Below are positions 52,548-61,196 of a DNA stretch of 64,000 nucleotides, one piece after another; within the stretch, counting starts at the first letter, position 1; each line of letters starts with the position of its first letter. Origin of the DNA: JACCZH01 sp963729445 (lineage in GTDB: Bacteria > Chloroflexota > Chloroflexia > Thermomicrobiales > CFX8); contig CAVSNU010000003.1 of NCBI GenBank assembly GCA_963729445.1, positions 372,001 to 436,000 of the forward strand, read 5' to 3'. The notes below the pieces were generated by a model. It had not been told where the DNA came from. It saw nothing but the letters and a program-made list of their open reading frames with translations, and made no database searches. The translations under genes were made by a program, and so were the position numbers.

Positions 52548-53846
52548 ATGGCAGCAGCTGAAGCACGACCCGTATCATCTCCCGGCACGAGTCACTCAGG
52601 ACCCTATCTCGGGGAACCAACCAGCATCGATGAAACAGGACTCGATCTAAACACCATCGCCGATCTCGCGTTAAAGCTGATCTACTTCAACTCCATGACC
52701 ACGGCGCAGGCTATCGCCGATACGCTGTGCCTGCCGTTCTTCAACATCGTGGATCGCGCGCTCATCCTTCTCAAGCGGGAAGAATTTATTGAGGTTGCCG
52801 GCAGCAGCGGGTTCGGGGAGCTGGCCTACCAGTATGTGACGACCCCCAAAGGGTCGGCCCGCGCCCATGACGTGATCGACCGCACGAGCTATGTTGGTCC
52901 CGCGCCGGTCACGCTAGAGACCTACTGGGAGGTCGTGCGCAGGCAGGAGATCGGACAGATCAGGATCACACCGGCAGACGTCCGGCGAGCGACATCGGAT
53001 CTCGTGCTGCCAGATGACATCCTCGATACGCTCGGTCAGGCCGTGAACACCGGCCGCTCGCTCTTCCTGTTTGGGGATCCGGGCAACGGTAAAACGACCA
53101 TCGCCGAGAGAATCACAGATCTGCTTGGCGGGGCGGTTCTCATCCCCCACGCTCTCATTGTTGACGGGCAGATCATAAAGGTACTGGACCTGCACAACCA
53201 CGTGCCAATCGCGCTCAATGGCAAGAGTGAGATCGATCGTCGCTGGGTCGCCTGCCGGCGTCCATCCGTCATCGTCGGCGGCGAGCTGACACTGAGCTCC
53301 CTGGATCTCGTCTGGGACAACGGCAGCAAGCTCTATGAGGCGCCCCTCCAACTGAAGGCCAACGGCGGGATGCTGCTCATCGACGACTTTGGCCGCCAGC
53401 AGGTTCGCCCACGCGACCTGCTCAACCGCTGGATCGTACCGCTCGAGAAGCGCATCGACTATCTGACCTTGCACACCGGAAAGAAGATCGAGGTGCCCTT
53501 CGACCAGTTGATCGTCTTCTCGACCAACCTGGCACCGAAAGATCTGGTGGACGAGGCATTTCTGAGACGAATTCAGAACAAGGTCCTCATCGGCAATCCC
53601 TCGATCGATCAGTTCCGTGAGATCTTTCGCCGGCAATGCGAAAGCCTCAAAATTCCGTTCGATCAGAATGGGCTGGTCTACCTGCTGCGCGAATATTACG
53701 TAAAGCCCAAGCGTGAGCTGCGATCGTGCCATCCGCGTGACATTCTGCGCACGCTCATCGGGATCGCCCGCTACCTGGACGAGCCGGCAGTTCTCTCAAC
53801 CGAGCTGATCGACCGCAGCTGCCGGACCTATTTCGTCGAGCTGTAG
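52548..53846 (+). CDS. AAA ATPase with N-terminal winged-helix region
   Basis: A protein of about 432 residues. Residues 40-120 look like a winged helix (LALKLIYFNSMTTAQAIADTLCL, FFNIVDRALILLKREEFIE). The AAA core has Walker A LFGDPGNGKTTIAER, Walker B MLLIDDFGRQQ, sensor FSTNL and an Arg finger near LRRIQNKV, followed by a lid with CHPRDILRTLIGIARY. I do not recognise a named family; similar ATPases turn up near pilus genes in other phyla, but none are here. The start is uncertain: ATG 52548 has a weak GAGG, and TTG 52506 is also open. It converges with the next gene. Confidence 0.82.
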   Translation: MAAAEARPVSSPGTSHSGPYLGEPTSIDETGLDLNTIADLALKLIYFNSMTTAQAIADTLCLPFFNIVDRALILLKREEFIEVAGSSGFGELAYQYVTTPKGSARAHDVIDRTSYVGPAPVTLETYWEVVRRQEIGQIRITPADVRRATSDLVLPDDILDTLGQAVNTGRSLFLFGDPGNGKTTIAERITDLLGGAVLIPHALIVDGQIIKVLDLHNHVPIALNGKSEIDRRWVACRRPSVIVGGELTLSSLDLVWDNGSKLYEAPLQLKANGGMLLIDDFGRQQVRPRDLLNRWIVPLEKRIDYLTLHTGKKIEVPFDQLIVFSTNLAPKDLVDEAFLRRIQNKVLIGNPSIDQFREIFRRQCESLKIPFDQNGLVYLLREYYVKPKRELRSCHPRDILRTLIGIARYLDEPAVLSTELIDRSCRTYFVEL

Positions 53847-53887
53847 AGCGCTGCTGCCCCTGTTCTCAGGTAACGCGGAGGTCGTCG

Positions 53888-54574
53888 TCACGGTTTCGGT
53901 GACGTCATGACCTCCTGGAGCTTGGCTTGATATTCGGCTTCCGAGAGCAGGCCCGCGTTGCGCAACTCTGACAATGCGGCCAGGATTCGTGAGACATCCT
54001 CGATGTGTGACCCTGTCGACACCACCCGTCTCTTCTCCGTCGTCTCATCGTCGGCAACCTGACGCGTGAGGGGCGGGCTCTGGCCGTCAAAGCGCGATTT
54101 CGCCTCTAGAAGCGCCCGCTTGAACTCGAATGGCTGGTTGATACCGTGGAGCTGATTCACGGCCGCGTCCGAGCCGGTGATGATGTCGAGGTCGCCAAAG
54201 TCGAACAGTCTGCCGAAGACTGACTGGTTCATCTCCACATCGTTGACCTGGCCTAACGACGAATCGAGGGTACGCTTGGACAGAATACCCTCAACCTGTA
54301 CGACGCGGAGGCTGGTCACAAAATACTGTTCCGCCCGCCACCACATGAACCGGTACAGCGCAATGCCAAGCGGGATCAGGGATATCGACAGGAGGATGAG
54401 CGCCAGCACGCCGGCATAGCGGAAGTCCAGCCAGTAACCAACGCCGGCCAGAATCCACAGGAGGATCGCAGCCAGGATGTACGGCCCTGTGTGGAGGAGA
54501 ACGAAGAGGACGTGTCTCTGGGCGCGGCGGAGCACGTCTTCGTTTGGGGTAAAGAGCCGGCTTGAGTAGGACAC
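53888..54574 (-). CDS. PH-domain (YdbS-like) membrane protein with SHOCT tail
   Basis: 228 residues. Two membrane spans at about 30-75 precede a bacterial PH2 domain (RAEQYFVTSLRVVQVEGILSK, SLGQVNDVEMNQSVFGRLFDFGDLDI) that in relatives probably binds a membrane component. After a charged linker, residues 198-225 (LSELRNAGLLSEAEYQAKL) form a SHOCT oligomerisation helix pair. GTG 54574 follows GGAAGGGTGG. It converges with the AAA ATPase, and recO ends upstream on the same strand. Confidence 0.85.
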   Translation of the reverse strand: MSYSSRLFTPNEDVLRRAQRHVLFVLLHTGPYILAAILLWILAGVGYWLDFRYAGVLALILLSISLIPLGIALYRFMWWRAEQYFVTSLRVVQVEGILSKRTLDSSLGQVNDVEMNQSVFGRLFDFGDLDIITGSDAAVNQLHGINQPFEFKRALLEAKSRFDGQSPPLTRQVADDETTEKRRVVSTGSHIEDVSRILAALSELRNAGLLSEAEYQAKLQEVMTSPKP

Positions 54575-54635
54575 GATTCCACCCTTCCCAATCCCTTGCA
54601 GGGCCGCTCGGCGTCACGTCGTCGATATGGTGATG

Positions 54636-55442
54636 CTATTGTAAGCGCAAATCGCGAAAAACCTGCCTGGCGCGCGATTCCTTCCCGGTAATGCGCTGAA
54701 TGTAGGCCGCCAGAATACTGTCGGCTTCTGCCAGAACCGCCGGGTTGATCCTCAGGTCGAGAAGACGACTGAGTTGCCCCCGATCAATCGCCCGGAAGAG
54801 CTTGAGAGCATCCAGAGAGATTGGGAGGACGCTCGGCGCGCCCGCCCGGCAGTTGACGCACACGACGCCCGTCTCAAGACTGAAGCCGTTCTCGACGGCC
54901 TGGAGCTCACCCCTGCAAACAACACAACGGTAGAGCTCGGGGCGATAACCCAGATGACGCAATAGGCCAAGCTCGAACGCGATCGTGACCAGCCCAGGGT
55001 CTCGTCCACCGTCCAGCAGTGTCAGGCTCGCATGGAGCAGGTCAAACACTTCGGCATTGGGTTGATCTTCAGGTGTCATCCAGTCCAACAGCTCGGCGAA
55101 CATGCCTGCGACAGTAATGGCACGCTCGTCTGAGCGCAGCCGCTGGAAGATTTCGACGGCCTCAGCCTGGGAGATAATGTGCAAACCACGCGTTCGGGCA
55201 ACGAACAGCCGCACTAGACTGAACGGTTCGAGCTGGCCGGCGATACGACTGGTAGTCTTGCGTGAGCCGCGCGCCACGAATGAGCGCTTGCCGAACTCAA
55301 GCGTGTAGACCGTTACAATTCGATCGGCTTCTCCAAGGTCGCGGCGTCGCAGGATGACACCGCGAGCGTTGTAGAGTCGCGCCCGGTGATCGACTCGAGC
55401 TTCCTCTCTTGGTTGTGGATCATCGGTTGAATGTGGAGGCAC
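54636..55442 (-). CDS. recO: DNA repair protein RecO
   Basis: Loads RecA on SSB-coated DNA with RecR and anneals complementary strands. 268 residues: OB domain (NARGVILRRRDLGEADRIVTVYT), helical domain and a zinc site with CVVC and CVNC pairs. GTG 55442 follows AGGCGG. The partner recR lies 7 kb away in this window. It diverges from the thioredoxin gene; the 28-bp gap must hold both starts. Confidence 0.93.
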   Translation of the reverse strand: MPPHSTDDPQPREEARVDHRARLYNARGVILRRRDLGEADRIVTVYTLEFGKRSFVARGSRKTTSRIAGQLEPFSLVRLFVARTRGLHIISQAEAVEIFQRLRSDERAITVAGMFAELLDWMTPEDQPNAEVFDLLHASLTLLDGGRDPGLVTIAFELGLLRHLGYRPELYRCVVCRGELQAVENGFSLETGVVCVNCRAGAPSVLPISLDALKLFRAIDRGQLSRLLDLRINPAVLAEADSILAAYIQRITGKESRARQVFRDLRLQ

Positions 55443-55470
55443 TTGAACCGCCTGTCGTGAATGGATAGAT

Positions 55471-56058
55471 GTGACGTCCGATCAGACGCCGAACACAGAG
55501 GACGTGGATGAGTCCAGAAGCGCCGCCAGCATCGTATCGTGGATCGCGCTGGCTGTCGCAATTCTAGTTGCTGGCTACGTTGTGCGCGACCGCCTCGAGC
55601 TATCGATGCTGCGGCCGGGTGGCGACACGACCGGGTTACCTGAGATCGGCCAACGCGCGCCTGATTTCGCCGCCGTGAACGTGGAGGGCCAGTCCGTTGC
55701 GCTGTCCGACTTCAGAGGCCAACCGGTGTGGCTGAACTTCTGGGGTGCCTGGTGCCCTCCCTGCCGGGCAGAGATCCCCGACATGATCCAGGCGTACGAT
55801 CAGGTCAGCGATGATGGCGTCATCCTCATGGCCGTGAGCCTCGAAGAGCCATCCCAGGACGCGTTCGGGTATGCCGAGCAGGCAGGCATGGATTTTACCG
55901 TCCTGTCAGATCCCGACCGGGAAGCGATCCAGGGCAAATACCGCGTGCGAAGCTTTCCCACCCATATTTTCATCGACGCAGACGGAATCGTGCGCGAGAT
56001 CGTCACGACAACCATGTCTACCCAGACGGCGCTTAACCATCTGAATCGATTGAACTAA
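55471..56058 (+). CDS. ResA/TlpA-like membrane-anchored thioredoxin
   Basis: 195 residues: a short N-terminal cytoplasmic part, one membrane span (about 24-42) and an extracytoplasmic thioredoxin fold with the redox motif WGAWCPPCRAEIP and the cis-Pro loop RSFPTHIFID. Such proteins reduce apocytochrome c haem-binding cysteines or other extracytoplasmic disulfides. No ccm genes adjoin it. It starts at GTG 55471 and converges with the aldolase gene. Confidence 0.9.
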   Translation: MTSDQTPNTEDVDESRSAASIVSWIALAVAILVAGYVVRDRLELSMLRPGGDTTGLPEIGQRAPDFAAVNVEGQSVALSDFRGQPVWLNFWGAWCPPCRAEIPDMIQAYDQVSDDGVILMAVSLEEPSQDAFGYAEQAGMDFTVLSDPDREAIQGKYRVRSFPTHIFIDADGIVREIVTTTMSTQTALNHLNRLN

Positions 56059-56672
56059 ACGGTCACTGCCTGCGTGAACGCTCGTGCCCGTTCGGTGAGC
56101 GCCTGAAGGCCAGCAGCGTCGAGCTCGCCGCGTCCGACGAGGCTGCTCCCCACCGCGACTGCGACCGCCCCAGCCTGCATGAACTGTGGCGCCGTCTCGA
56201 GGCTGACCCCGCCACTGGGCACGAGTTTCAGGTGTGGCAGAGGCGCAAGGATATCCCTGAAATACTGTGGCCCACCAAGGCTCGCGGGGTGGACCTTAAT
56301 GTAGTCTGCACCTGCTTCACTCGCGGTCAGCATCTCGGTCGCGGTAAACGCCCCGATCACTGTCGTAATCCCATAGCGGCGTGCCGTCTCCACTGTGCCG
56401 GAGTTAAACGTGGGCGTGACGAGAAACTGCGCCCCCGCGAGAATCGCAGCCCGGGCCGTCTCAGAGTCGAGCACAGTGCCTGCCCCGACCAGGCACCGGT
56501 CACCGAGCGCGGTGCGCACGCGCTCAATAGCGCTCCCGGCATGCCGATTGGTGTAAGTAAACTCAATCGTCGTGACGCCGCCCGCGACCAGCGCCTCAGC
56601 CAGATCCACGGCCTGATTCAGATCGTCAAGCCGAACCACCGCGATAACCTTCTCGCGCTCGACCCAGTGCAT
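56055..56672 (-). CDS. eda: 2-dehydro-3-deoxy-phosphogluconate/4-hydroxy-2-oxoglutarate aldolase
   Basis: KDPG-type class I aldolase, about 205 residues, splitting KDPG to pyruvate and glyceraldehyde 3-phosphate or acting on related 2-oxo sugar acids. TIEFTYTN holds the catalytic Glu, VGAGTVLD and FLVTPTFN line the site, and the Schiff-base Lys is in ADYIKVHPASLGG. ATG 56672 follows GGGGGG by seven bases; ATG 56696 and a frame open to 56738 are alternatives. No other Entner-Doudoroff gene is in the window. Confidence 0.9.
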   Translation of the reverse strand: MHWVEREKVIAVVRLDDLNQAVDLAEALVAGGVTTIEFTYTNRHAGSAIERVRTALGDRCLVGAGTVLDSETARAAILAGAQFLVTPTFNSGTVETARRYGITTVIGAFTATEMLTASEAGADYIKVHPASLGGPQYFRDILAPLPHLKLVPSGGVSLETAPQFMQAGAVAVAVGSSLVGRGELDAAGLQALTERARAFTQAVTV

Positions 56673-56803
56673 GTCGCGTCCCCCCGGTTCCCTCATCGCA
56701 CGCTTCTGGCACTGGTGAGATGGGTCTCCTATACTCAACCGCAGCGTGCCTCTGCTGCTCTGCGTTTCGCGATCGAGTGTAGCCGATTGTCAGGTAGGTG
56801 TTC

Positions 56804-57667
56804 ATGCAAAAACCACCACGAAGCATCGCGGTTGTACCGGCCAAGGACAAGACCGCGGCACTTGAGTTTGCTCCAGAATTGGAGCGGTGGCTGCGTGAAC
56901 GTGGGTGCAAGGTTCTCGGCGAGCAGGATCTGGAACAGGGTGCTTCTGCTGATGTCCTGATCGCGTTAGGCGGGGACGGGCTGGTGATGCACATGGCGAA
57001 CCGCTTCCCTTCCATCCCGATCATTGGCATTAACTTTGGTACCGTGGGCTTCCTGGCGATGGTCGAGCGCAGCCGCTGGCACGAGGTGGTGGAGATGCTC
57101 TTAGCCGGCCAATACACCTATCAGGAAGGGCCGACCCTGCATGTAGAAACCTGGCGCGAAGGAGCGCGGACCGACCACGGTTCCGCGATCAACGATGTCG
57201 TGATCCGCTCGGGCATCCAGATGATCGACGTCGAGCTCTACATTGACGGGCGTTATGTGAATACGTATCCCAGCGACGGCATGATCGTCTCGTCTCCCCA
57301 GGGCAGCACCGCCTACTGCATGGCGGCCGGCGGACCCATTCTCACGGCGGGCGTGCGCGGGTTTGCGGTCGTGCCAATCTCCGCCCACTCCCCGATCCGG
57401 GCCACCATGGTCGTGCCAGAAGAGAGCTCGATAGAACTGGTTTTGAGCAACAACCGCGAGGGCCACCTCATCATGGATGGCCAGGTGGCCATGGACCTGC
57501 GTCAGAACGACATCATCCAGGTCACTGCGGGGCATGATCGGTTCAGGATGGTCATGATAGAGGGTATGAACTTTTACGAGGCGTTCCGGAGCAAGTTCAA
57601 CTACCTGATTCGGCCCGACGCGATCCCAAGTCTGGGGCCGGACCGAAGTTTCGGCCCCAAGGGCTAA
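56804..57667 (+). CDS. nadK: NAD kinase
   Basis: Phosphorylates NAD to NADP. 287 residues with the GGDG catalytic motif (LIALGGDGLVMHMA), NDVVIRSG, the SDGMIVSSPQGSTAYCMAAGG domain-closing loop and C-terminal DGQVAMDL. ATG 56804 is five bases after AGGTAGG. A TATACT at 56738-56743 may be its -10. The last 30 bases form a GGGGCCG/CGGCCCC hairpin that overlaps the end of the convergent zinc-ribbon gene. Confidence 0.94.
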   Translation: MQKPPRSIAVVPAKDKTAALEFAPELERWLRERGCKVLGEQDLEQGASADVLIALGGDGLVMHMANRFPSIPIIGINFGTVGFLAMVERSRWHEVVEMLLAGQYTYQEGPTLHVETWREGARTDHGSAINDVVIRSGIQMIDVELYIDGRYVNTYPSDGMIVSSPQGSTAYCMAAGGPILTAGVRGFAVVPISAHSPIRATMVVPEESSIELVLSNNREGHLIMDGQVAMDLRQNDIIQVTAGHDRFRMVMIEGMNFYEAFRSKFNYLIRPDAIPSLGPDRSFGPKG

Positions 57668-58404
57668 CGTGTAGCCCGGCGAGCCTTCGAAGAACGCTCA
57701 CCCCGGCCACTCTCCAGGGCAGGCGTCTCAATTTCCGCTAGCTCGGCCTCCGGGAGCTCGCCTGTCTCGTCCTCACTGTCGGACGAATCGGTGGACATGC
57801 GCCCATTCGAGTGCACGGTATCAGCGTCAACCAGAATTGCGCGCCCATCGGCCGTCTTTTTGCTGTCTCCAGGGTTTTCGGCAACACTGCTTGGCCACGA
57901 CGCTGGCAGAACACTCACGTCGCGGGAATCGACGCTGGCGGATCGTGCGGCCTGACGCACCTCCTGTTTGGCGGGCGTGCGCAGAGCGACGCCGCAGAAC
58001 GCGCACATCTGCCACCCGGTCTCAACCAACCTGCCGCACCCCTGGCAAGCATGTCGTAGCTGGTAACGGCAGCTGGGGCAATAAATCCACTCGTCTCGCA
58101 CCGCGCGATTGCACGATTGGCAACTGGAAATCTCATCCAGCTCCTGGGCAAGGTACTCTTCCTCGATCCAGCGCTGTTGTCGCTCTTCGAGCGTCTCCCG
58201 TGGCCGTAACAGCAGGTAAATGACCGTGCCAGGGATGAAAAAGAGGACGACGATGAGTGTCGAGAACACCTGCATCAGTGGGTTACGCGAGCGCAACACG
58301 GCATCCCTGTATGTCCACACGACGAGCGCAAACCACAACGCCACCATGAAGGCGCCGGTCAGCGCAATCGAAAATTGCAGTATCCTGGCGAGAACTTCTT
58401 CCAA
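57664..58404 (-). CDS. Membrane protein with double zinc ribbon
   Basis: 246 residues. Two membrane spans at about 10-32 and 45-65 are followed by a helical stretch and two zinc ribbons: CQSC/CPSC (about 93-110) and CQGC/CAFC (about 119-136). The C-terminal 100 residues are disordered, rich in Ser, Asp and Glu. The ribbon pair recalls DZANK domains, often scaffolding. TTG 58404 follows AAGGGA. Last gene of the minus-strand run that contains tmk and the c-di-AMP receptor. Function unknown. Confidence 0.83.
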   Translation of the reverse strand: MEEVLARILQFSIALTGAFMVALWFALVVWTYRDAVLRSRNPLMQVFSTLIVVLFFIPGTVIYLLLRPRETLEERQQRWIEEEYLAQELDEISSCQSCNRAVRDEWIYCPSCRYQLRHACQGCGRLVETGWQMCAFCGVALRTPAKQEVRQAARSASVDSRDVSVLPASWPSSVAENPGDSKKTADGRAILVDADTVHSNGRMSTDSSDSEDETGELPEAELAEIETPALESGRGERSSKARRATR

Positions 58405-58446
58405 CGGAACTCAGTCCCTTCCTTGTGAGGGTTTGGGGCGGTACTC

Positions 58447-58782
58447 CTAGGCGACGAAACGCTCGTGTCGTACGACGTTACAGATAAACACGGCCGCGCC
58501 TCCCACCTGAACCTCTACGGGATTCGGCATATAGAACTCGCCAGGCTCCATGATTGGCAAGAGCGGGTTCACGTACTGAGTCCGGGTATAGCAGTTTTCT
58601 TTGACGATCTCGAGCACGCTGGAAACTTCGTCGTCCTCAACGCCGATCAGAAAGGTAGCGTTGGATTCACGAAGAAAACCGCCTGCGCTATTGATCTGGG
58701 TAACGCGAAAGCCCTCTTCGAGAAGTGCGGCCAGTAGCCCGTCTGCATCCTTACCCTGCACTATTGTAAAGACCAGTTTCAT
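58447..58782 (-). CDS. Cyclic-di-AMP receptor, DarA/PstA family
   Basis: A 111-residue PII-like protein. The signature NSAGGFLRESNATFLIG matches the c-di-AMP-binding loops of DarA/PstA, and the fold has the long T/B loops typical of the group. The trimer binds c-di-AMP; its downstream role is unknown in all species. The ATG overlaps the tmk stop (ATGA), and tmk-darA adjacency is the common order in Firmicutes, so both synteny and motif agree. Confidence 0.92.
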   Translation of the reverse strand: MKLVFTIVQGKDADGLLAALLEEGFRVTQINSAGGFLRESNATFLIGVEDDEVSSVLEIVKENCYTRTQYVNPLLPIMEPGEFYMPNPVEVQVGGAAVFICNVVRHERFVA

Positions 58783-59423
58783 TCGTTCTCACCCCTCACC
58801 AGGGCAGCGCGGCCTGCTTCAAGGTGCGCCGACACGTGCAACCATATGGCAGTATGCACCATTTCTACGTCCTGTGTCGCATCGATAACACGCCATCGAT
58901 CCGGTTCAGATCTCGCGAGGAACCGAAACGTGTCTGCCACCCTGCGATGAAACTCGACGGATTCACGGTCGAGTCGATTGAGGGCATCTTCTCGAAACTT
59001 GCGCTCTAATCCGGCTTCTACCGGGAGATCGAGCAAGAGCGTTAGGTCTGGAACCAGACCACCGGTGGCGAGCGATTGAAGAGCGCGTAGATCTTCAACC
59101 GGCACGCCACGCCCACCACCCTGATATGCCAATGTCGAATCGGAATAGCGGTCCGATACGACGATTGCGCCGCGTTGAAGCGCGGGTTGGATAACCTGCC
59201 GCACGTGCTCCGCTCGGTCTGCCGTCATCAGGTACGCCTCAGTGGCCGCAGATAACGCTTCATCGGTGTCGAGTAACAGGGCACGTATCCGCGAGCCGAT
59301 TGGTGTGCCTCCCGGCTCGCGAGTCGTGACTGTTTCCCATCCAGCGGCCCGCAGTCGCTCCGCAAGCAACGCAATCTGAGTTGTCTTGCCGGCCCCATCC
59401 GGCCCTTCGAACGTGATGAACAA
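58779..59423 (-). CDS. tmk: Thymidylate kinase
   Basis: Phosphorylates dTMP to dTDP. 214 residues with P-loop FEGPDGAGKTTQ, the TREPGGTPIGSRIR motif, DRYSDSTLAYQGGGRG (DRY/lid region) and LLLDLPVEAGL. TTG 59423 is eight bases after GGCGG and two bases after the stop of the R3H ATPase gene. It is coupled to darA at its other end. Confidence 0.93.
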   Translation of the reverse strand: MFITFEGPDGAGKTTQIALLAERLRAAGWETVTTREPGGTPIGSRIRALLLDTDEALSAATEAYLMTADRAEHVRQVIQPALQRGAIVVSDRYSDSTLAYQGGGRGVPVEDLRALQSLATGGLVPDLTLLLDLPVEAGLERKFREDALNRLDRESVEFHRRVADTFRFLARSEPDRWRVIDATQDVEMVHTAIWLHVSAHLEAGRAALVRGENE

Positions 59424-59425
59424 GA

Positions 59426-61132
59426 TTAGACCGCCGGTTCGCCGCGATAGATCTCAACACGCCGGTTCGGCTCGTGACCGCGACTACGCGAGCCCAGGTT
59501 ATACCGGTCCGCGAGTTGATGTTGCAGCCGCCGGATGTACGGCGCCTGCGGCGACAGTTCAATGGGAGGCGCGCCCTCGATAACGGCGTTGATAGCCTCC
59601 TCGGTTTCATAGAGCGCCGACGTTACCGAGTCTCGCGCCGCACGGCTAGACGGCTCCTTGATCACTTCTTCCGGCTCCTCCGGCCCAACGTCGCGCAGGA
59701 GGTCACGCAGCAGGTTGACCATCTGCGCGACCGTGTTCGACCGCAGAACATAGATCGGAACGCCACGGCTCTCTGCGTCGCGCAACGGACGCGGCCGTTG
59801 CCGGTAATAGTTCTTGAGCGTGATCACCATATCGGCCTCGCGGAGATCCCGTACGAGAGTGGCCGGTATTCCGAGGCTCGAAATGGCCTGCTCCAATCGA
59901 TTACGGCTGACACCAAAAGCAAAGATGCGCACTGGACGTGAGGCAGTGCCCCGGCTGCGCGCCAGGGGATTCTTGGCTCCAGTTCGTGCGGCGCCCTCCA
60001 GGGGCTCTGCTTCATCTGTAAGCTCTTGCATGGTCCGTGCGGGAACGGCCGGCGTTGGCCCCTGTTCCTCGGGAGCATGCGTCTCGACGATCCCATCCGG
60101 AGTCCGCTCGCGCACTTCGGGGGTTATCGGCTGTCCTCGCAGGACGGCGTCCACGGCACTCGCTACGTCTCGAATCACGCTTACGCGGTCGCGATCCTGA
60201 ATCTCCACCATGATGGTGAAGGTAGGCGGCGCTTTGCGTTCGAGAATCGATTTCTGCGTGCCACGCCGGCGCGCTTCCTCGTCACTCAAGGTAACGGACT
60301 GGATGCCGCCGATGAGGTCAGACAGCGTCGGGTTGAGCATCAGATTCTCAAGCGTGTTGCCGTGCGCCGTACCGATGAGCTGCACACCACGCTCGGCGAT
60401 CGTCCGCGCCGCGGCAGCTTCGAGCTCGGTGCCAATCTCGTCGATGACGATCACTTCGGGCATGTGGTTCTCAACAGCCTCGATCATGATCGCGTGCTGC
60501 ATGGTGGGCGTCGGAACCTGCATTCGACGCGCCCGGCCGATAGACGGATGCGGGATGTCACCGTCTCCGCCGATCTCGTTGCTGGTGTCGACGATGACGA
60601 CGCGCTTGCGCAGGTCGTCCGCCAGGACACGGGCAACTTCCCTCAACATGGTGGTCTTCCCGACCCCCGGCCGGCCGAGCAGCAGCATGCTATCCCCGGT
60701 CTGCACCAGATCGTCTATGATCTCGATCGTGCCGAATACCGCTCGCCCTACCCGGCAGGTCAGTCCGACGATGTCGCCGGTGCGGTTCCGGATGGCCGAG
60801 ATGCGATGCAGGGTACGTTCGATGCCGGCTCGATTGTCGTCGCCGAACGTACCAATGCGCTCCTCGACGTACTGCAGATCCTCGCGCGTGATCTCCTCTT
60901 CAGAGAGGAAGACCTCGGTGCGCTGGTAACGCGCCTCCGGGCGCCGGCCCAAGTCGAGGACAAGCTCGATCAGATCATCTTTCCGATATCCTTCCGCCGT
61001 CTGCTCTAGAGCGTCGGCGATTCGAGGGGGCAGCACCGCCAGCATGTTCTCAAGGTCATCAGTAACTGCGTGTTCATGCTCGTTCGTGCTTGTGGTGATC
61101 TCTTTTTCAAGGTCCAAATTATGCATTGTCAA
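59426..61132 (-). CDS. R3H-domain AAA ATPase (SpoIIIAA/Ycf45-like)
   Basis: 568 residues. A helical N-domain is followed by an AAA core with Walker A LLGRPGVGKTTMLREVARVL and Walker B EVIVIDEIGT, then an acidic linker (about 340-390), a second alpha/beta region with IFAFGVSRNRLEQAI and a C-terminal R3H single-strand nucleic-acid-binding motif (NLGSRSRGHEPNRRV). Relatives in cyanobacteria and Chloroflexota are of unknown function; SpoIIIAA shares the ATPase. TTG 61132 is my best start (GGAG 12 bases upstream); ATG 61126 follows closely. Confidence 0.88.
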   Translation of the reverse strand: MTMHNLDLEKEITTSTNEHEHAVTDDLENMLAVLPPRIADALEQTAEGYRKDDLIELVLDLGRRPEARYQRTEVFLSEEEITREDLQYVEERIGTFGDDNRAGIERTLHRISAIRNRTGDIVGLTCRVGRAVFGTIEIIDDLVQTGDSMLLLGRPGVGKTTMLREVARVLADDLRKRVVIVDTSNEIGGDGDIPHPSIGRARRMQVPTPTMQHAIMIEAVENHMPEVIVIDEIGTELEAAAARTIAERGVQLIGTAHGNTLENLMLNPTLSDLIGGIQSVTLSDEEARRRGTQKSILERKAPPTFTIMVEIQDRDRVSVIRDVASAVDAVLRGQPITPEVRERTPDGIVETHAPEEQGPTPAVPARTMQELTDEAEPLEGAARTGAKNPLARSRGTASRPVRIFAFGVSRNRLEQAISSLGIPATLVRDLREADMVITLKNYYRQRPRPLRDAESRGVPIYVLRSNTVAQMVNLLRDLLRDVGPEEPEEVIKEPSSRAARDSVTSALYETEEAINAVIEGAPPIELSPQAPYIRRLQHQLADRYNLGSRSRGHEPNRRVEIYRGEPAV

Positions 61133-61196
61133 CTGCTACATAGCTCCGATCGTGCGGCGATTTGTGTACGCCGATCAATCTCGTGTAAAGTGTTCG

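Noticed and set aside
53876..53920. Partial inverted repeat GGAGGTC/GACCTCC between the AAA ATPase and the PH-domain gene.
   Set aside because: The arms are imperfect, fall partly in coding sequence and have no U tract, so I did not call a terminator.
57630..57662. GGGGCCG/CGGCCCC hairpin at the end of nadK as a terminator.
   Set aside because: It lies within the coding end of nadK, has no T run on either strand, and the convergent gene overlaps it.
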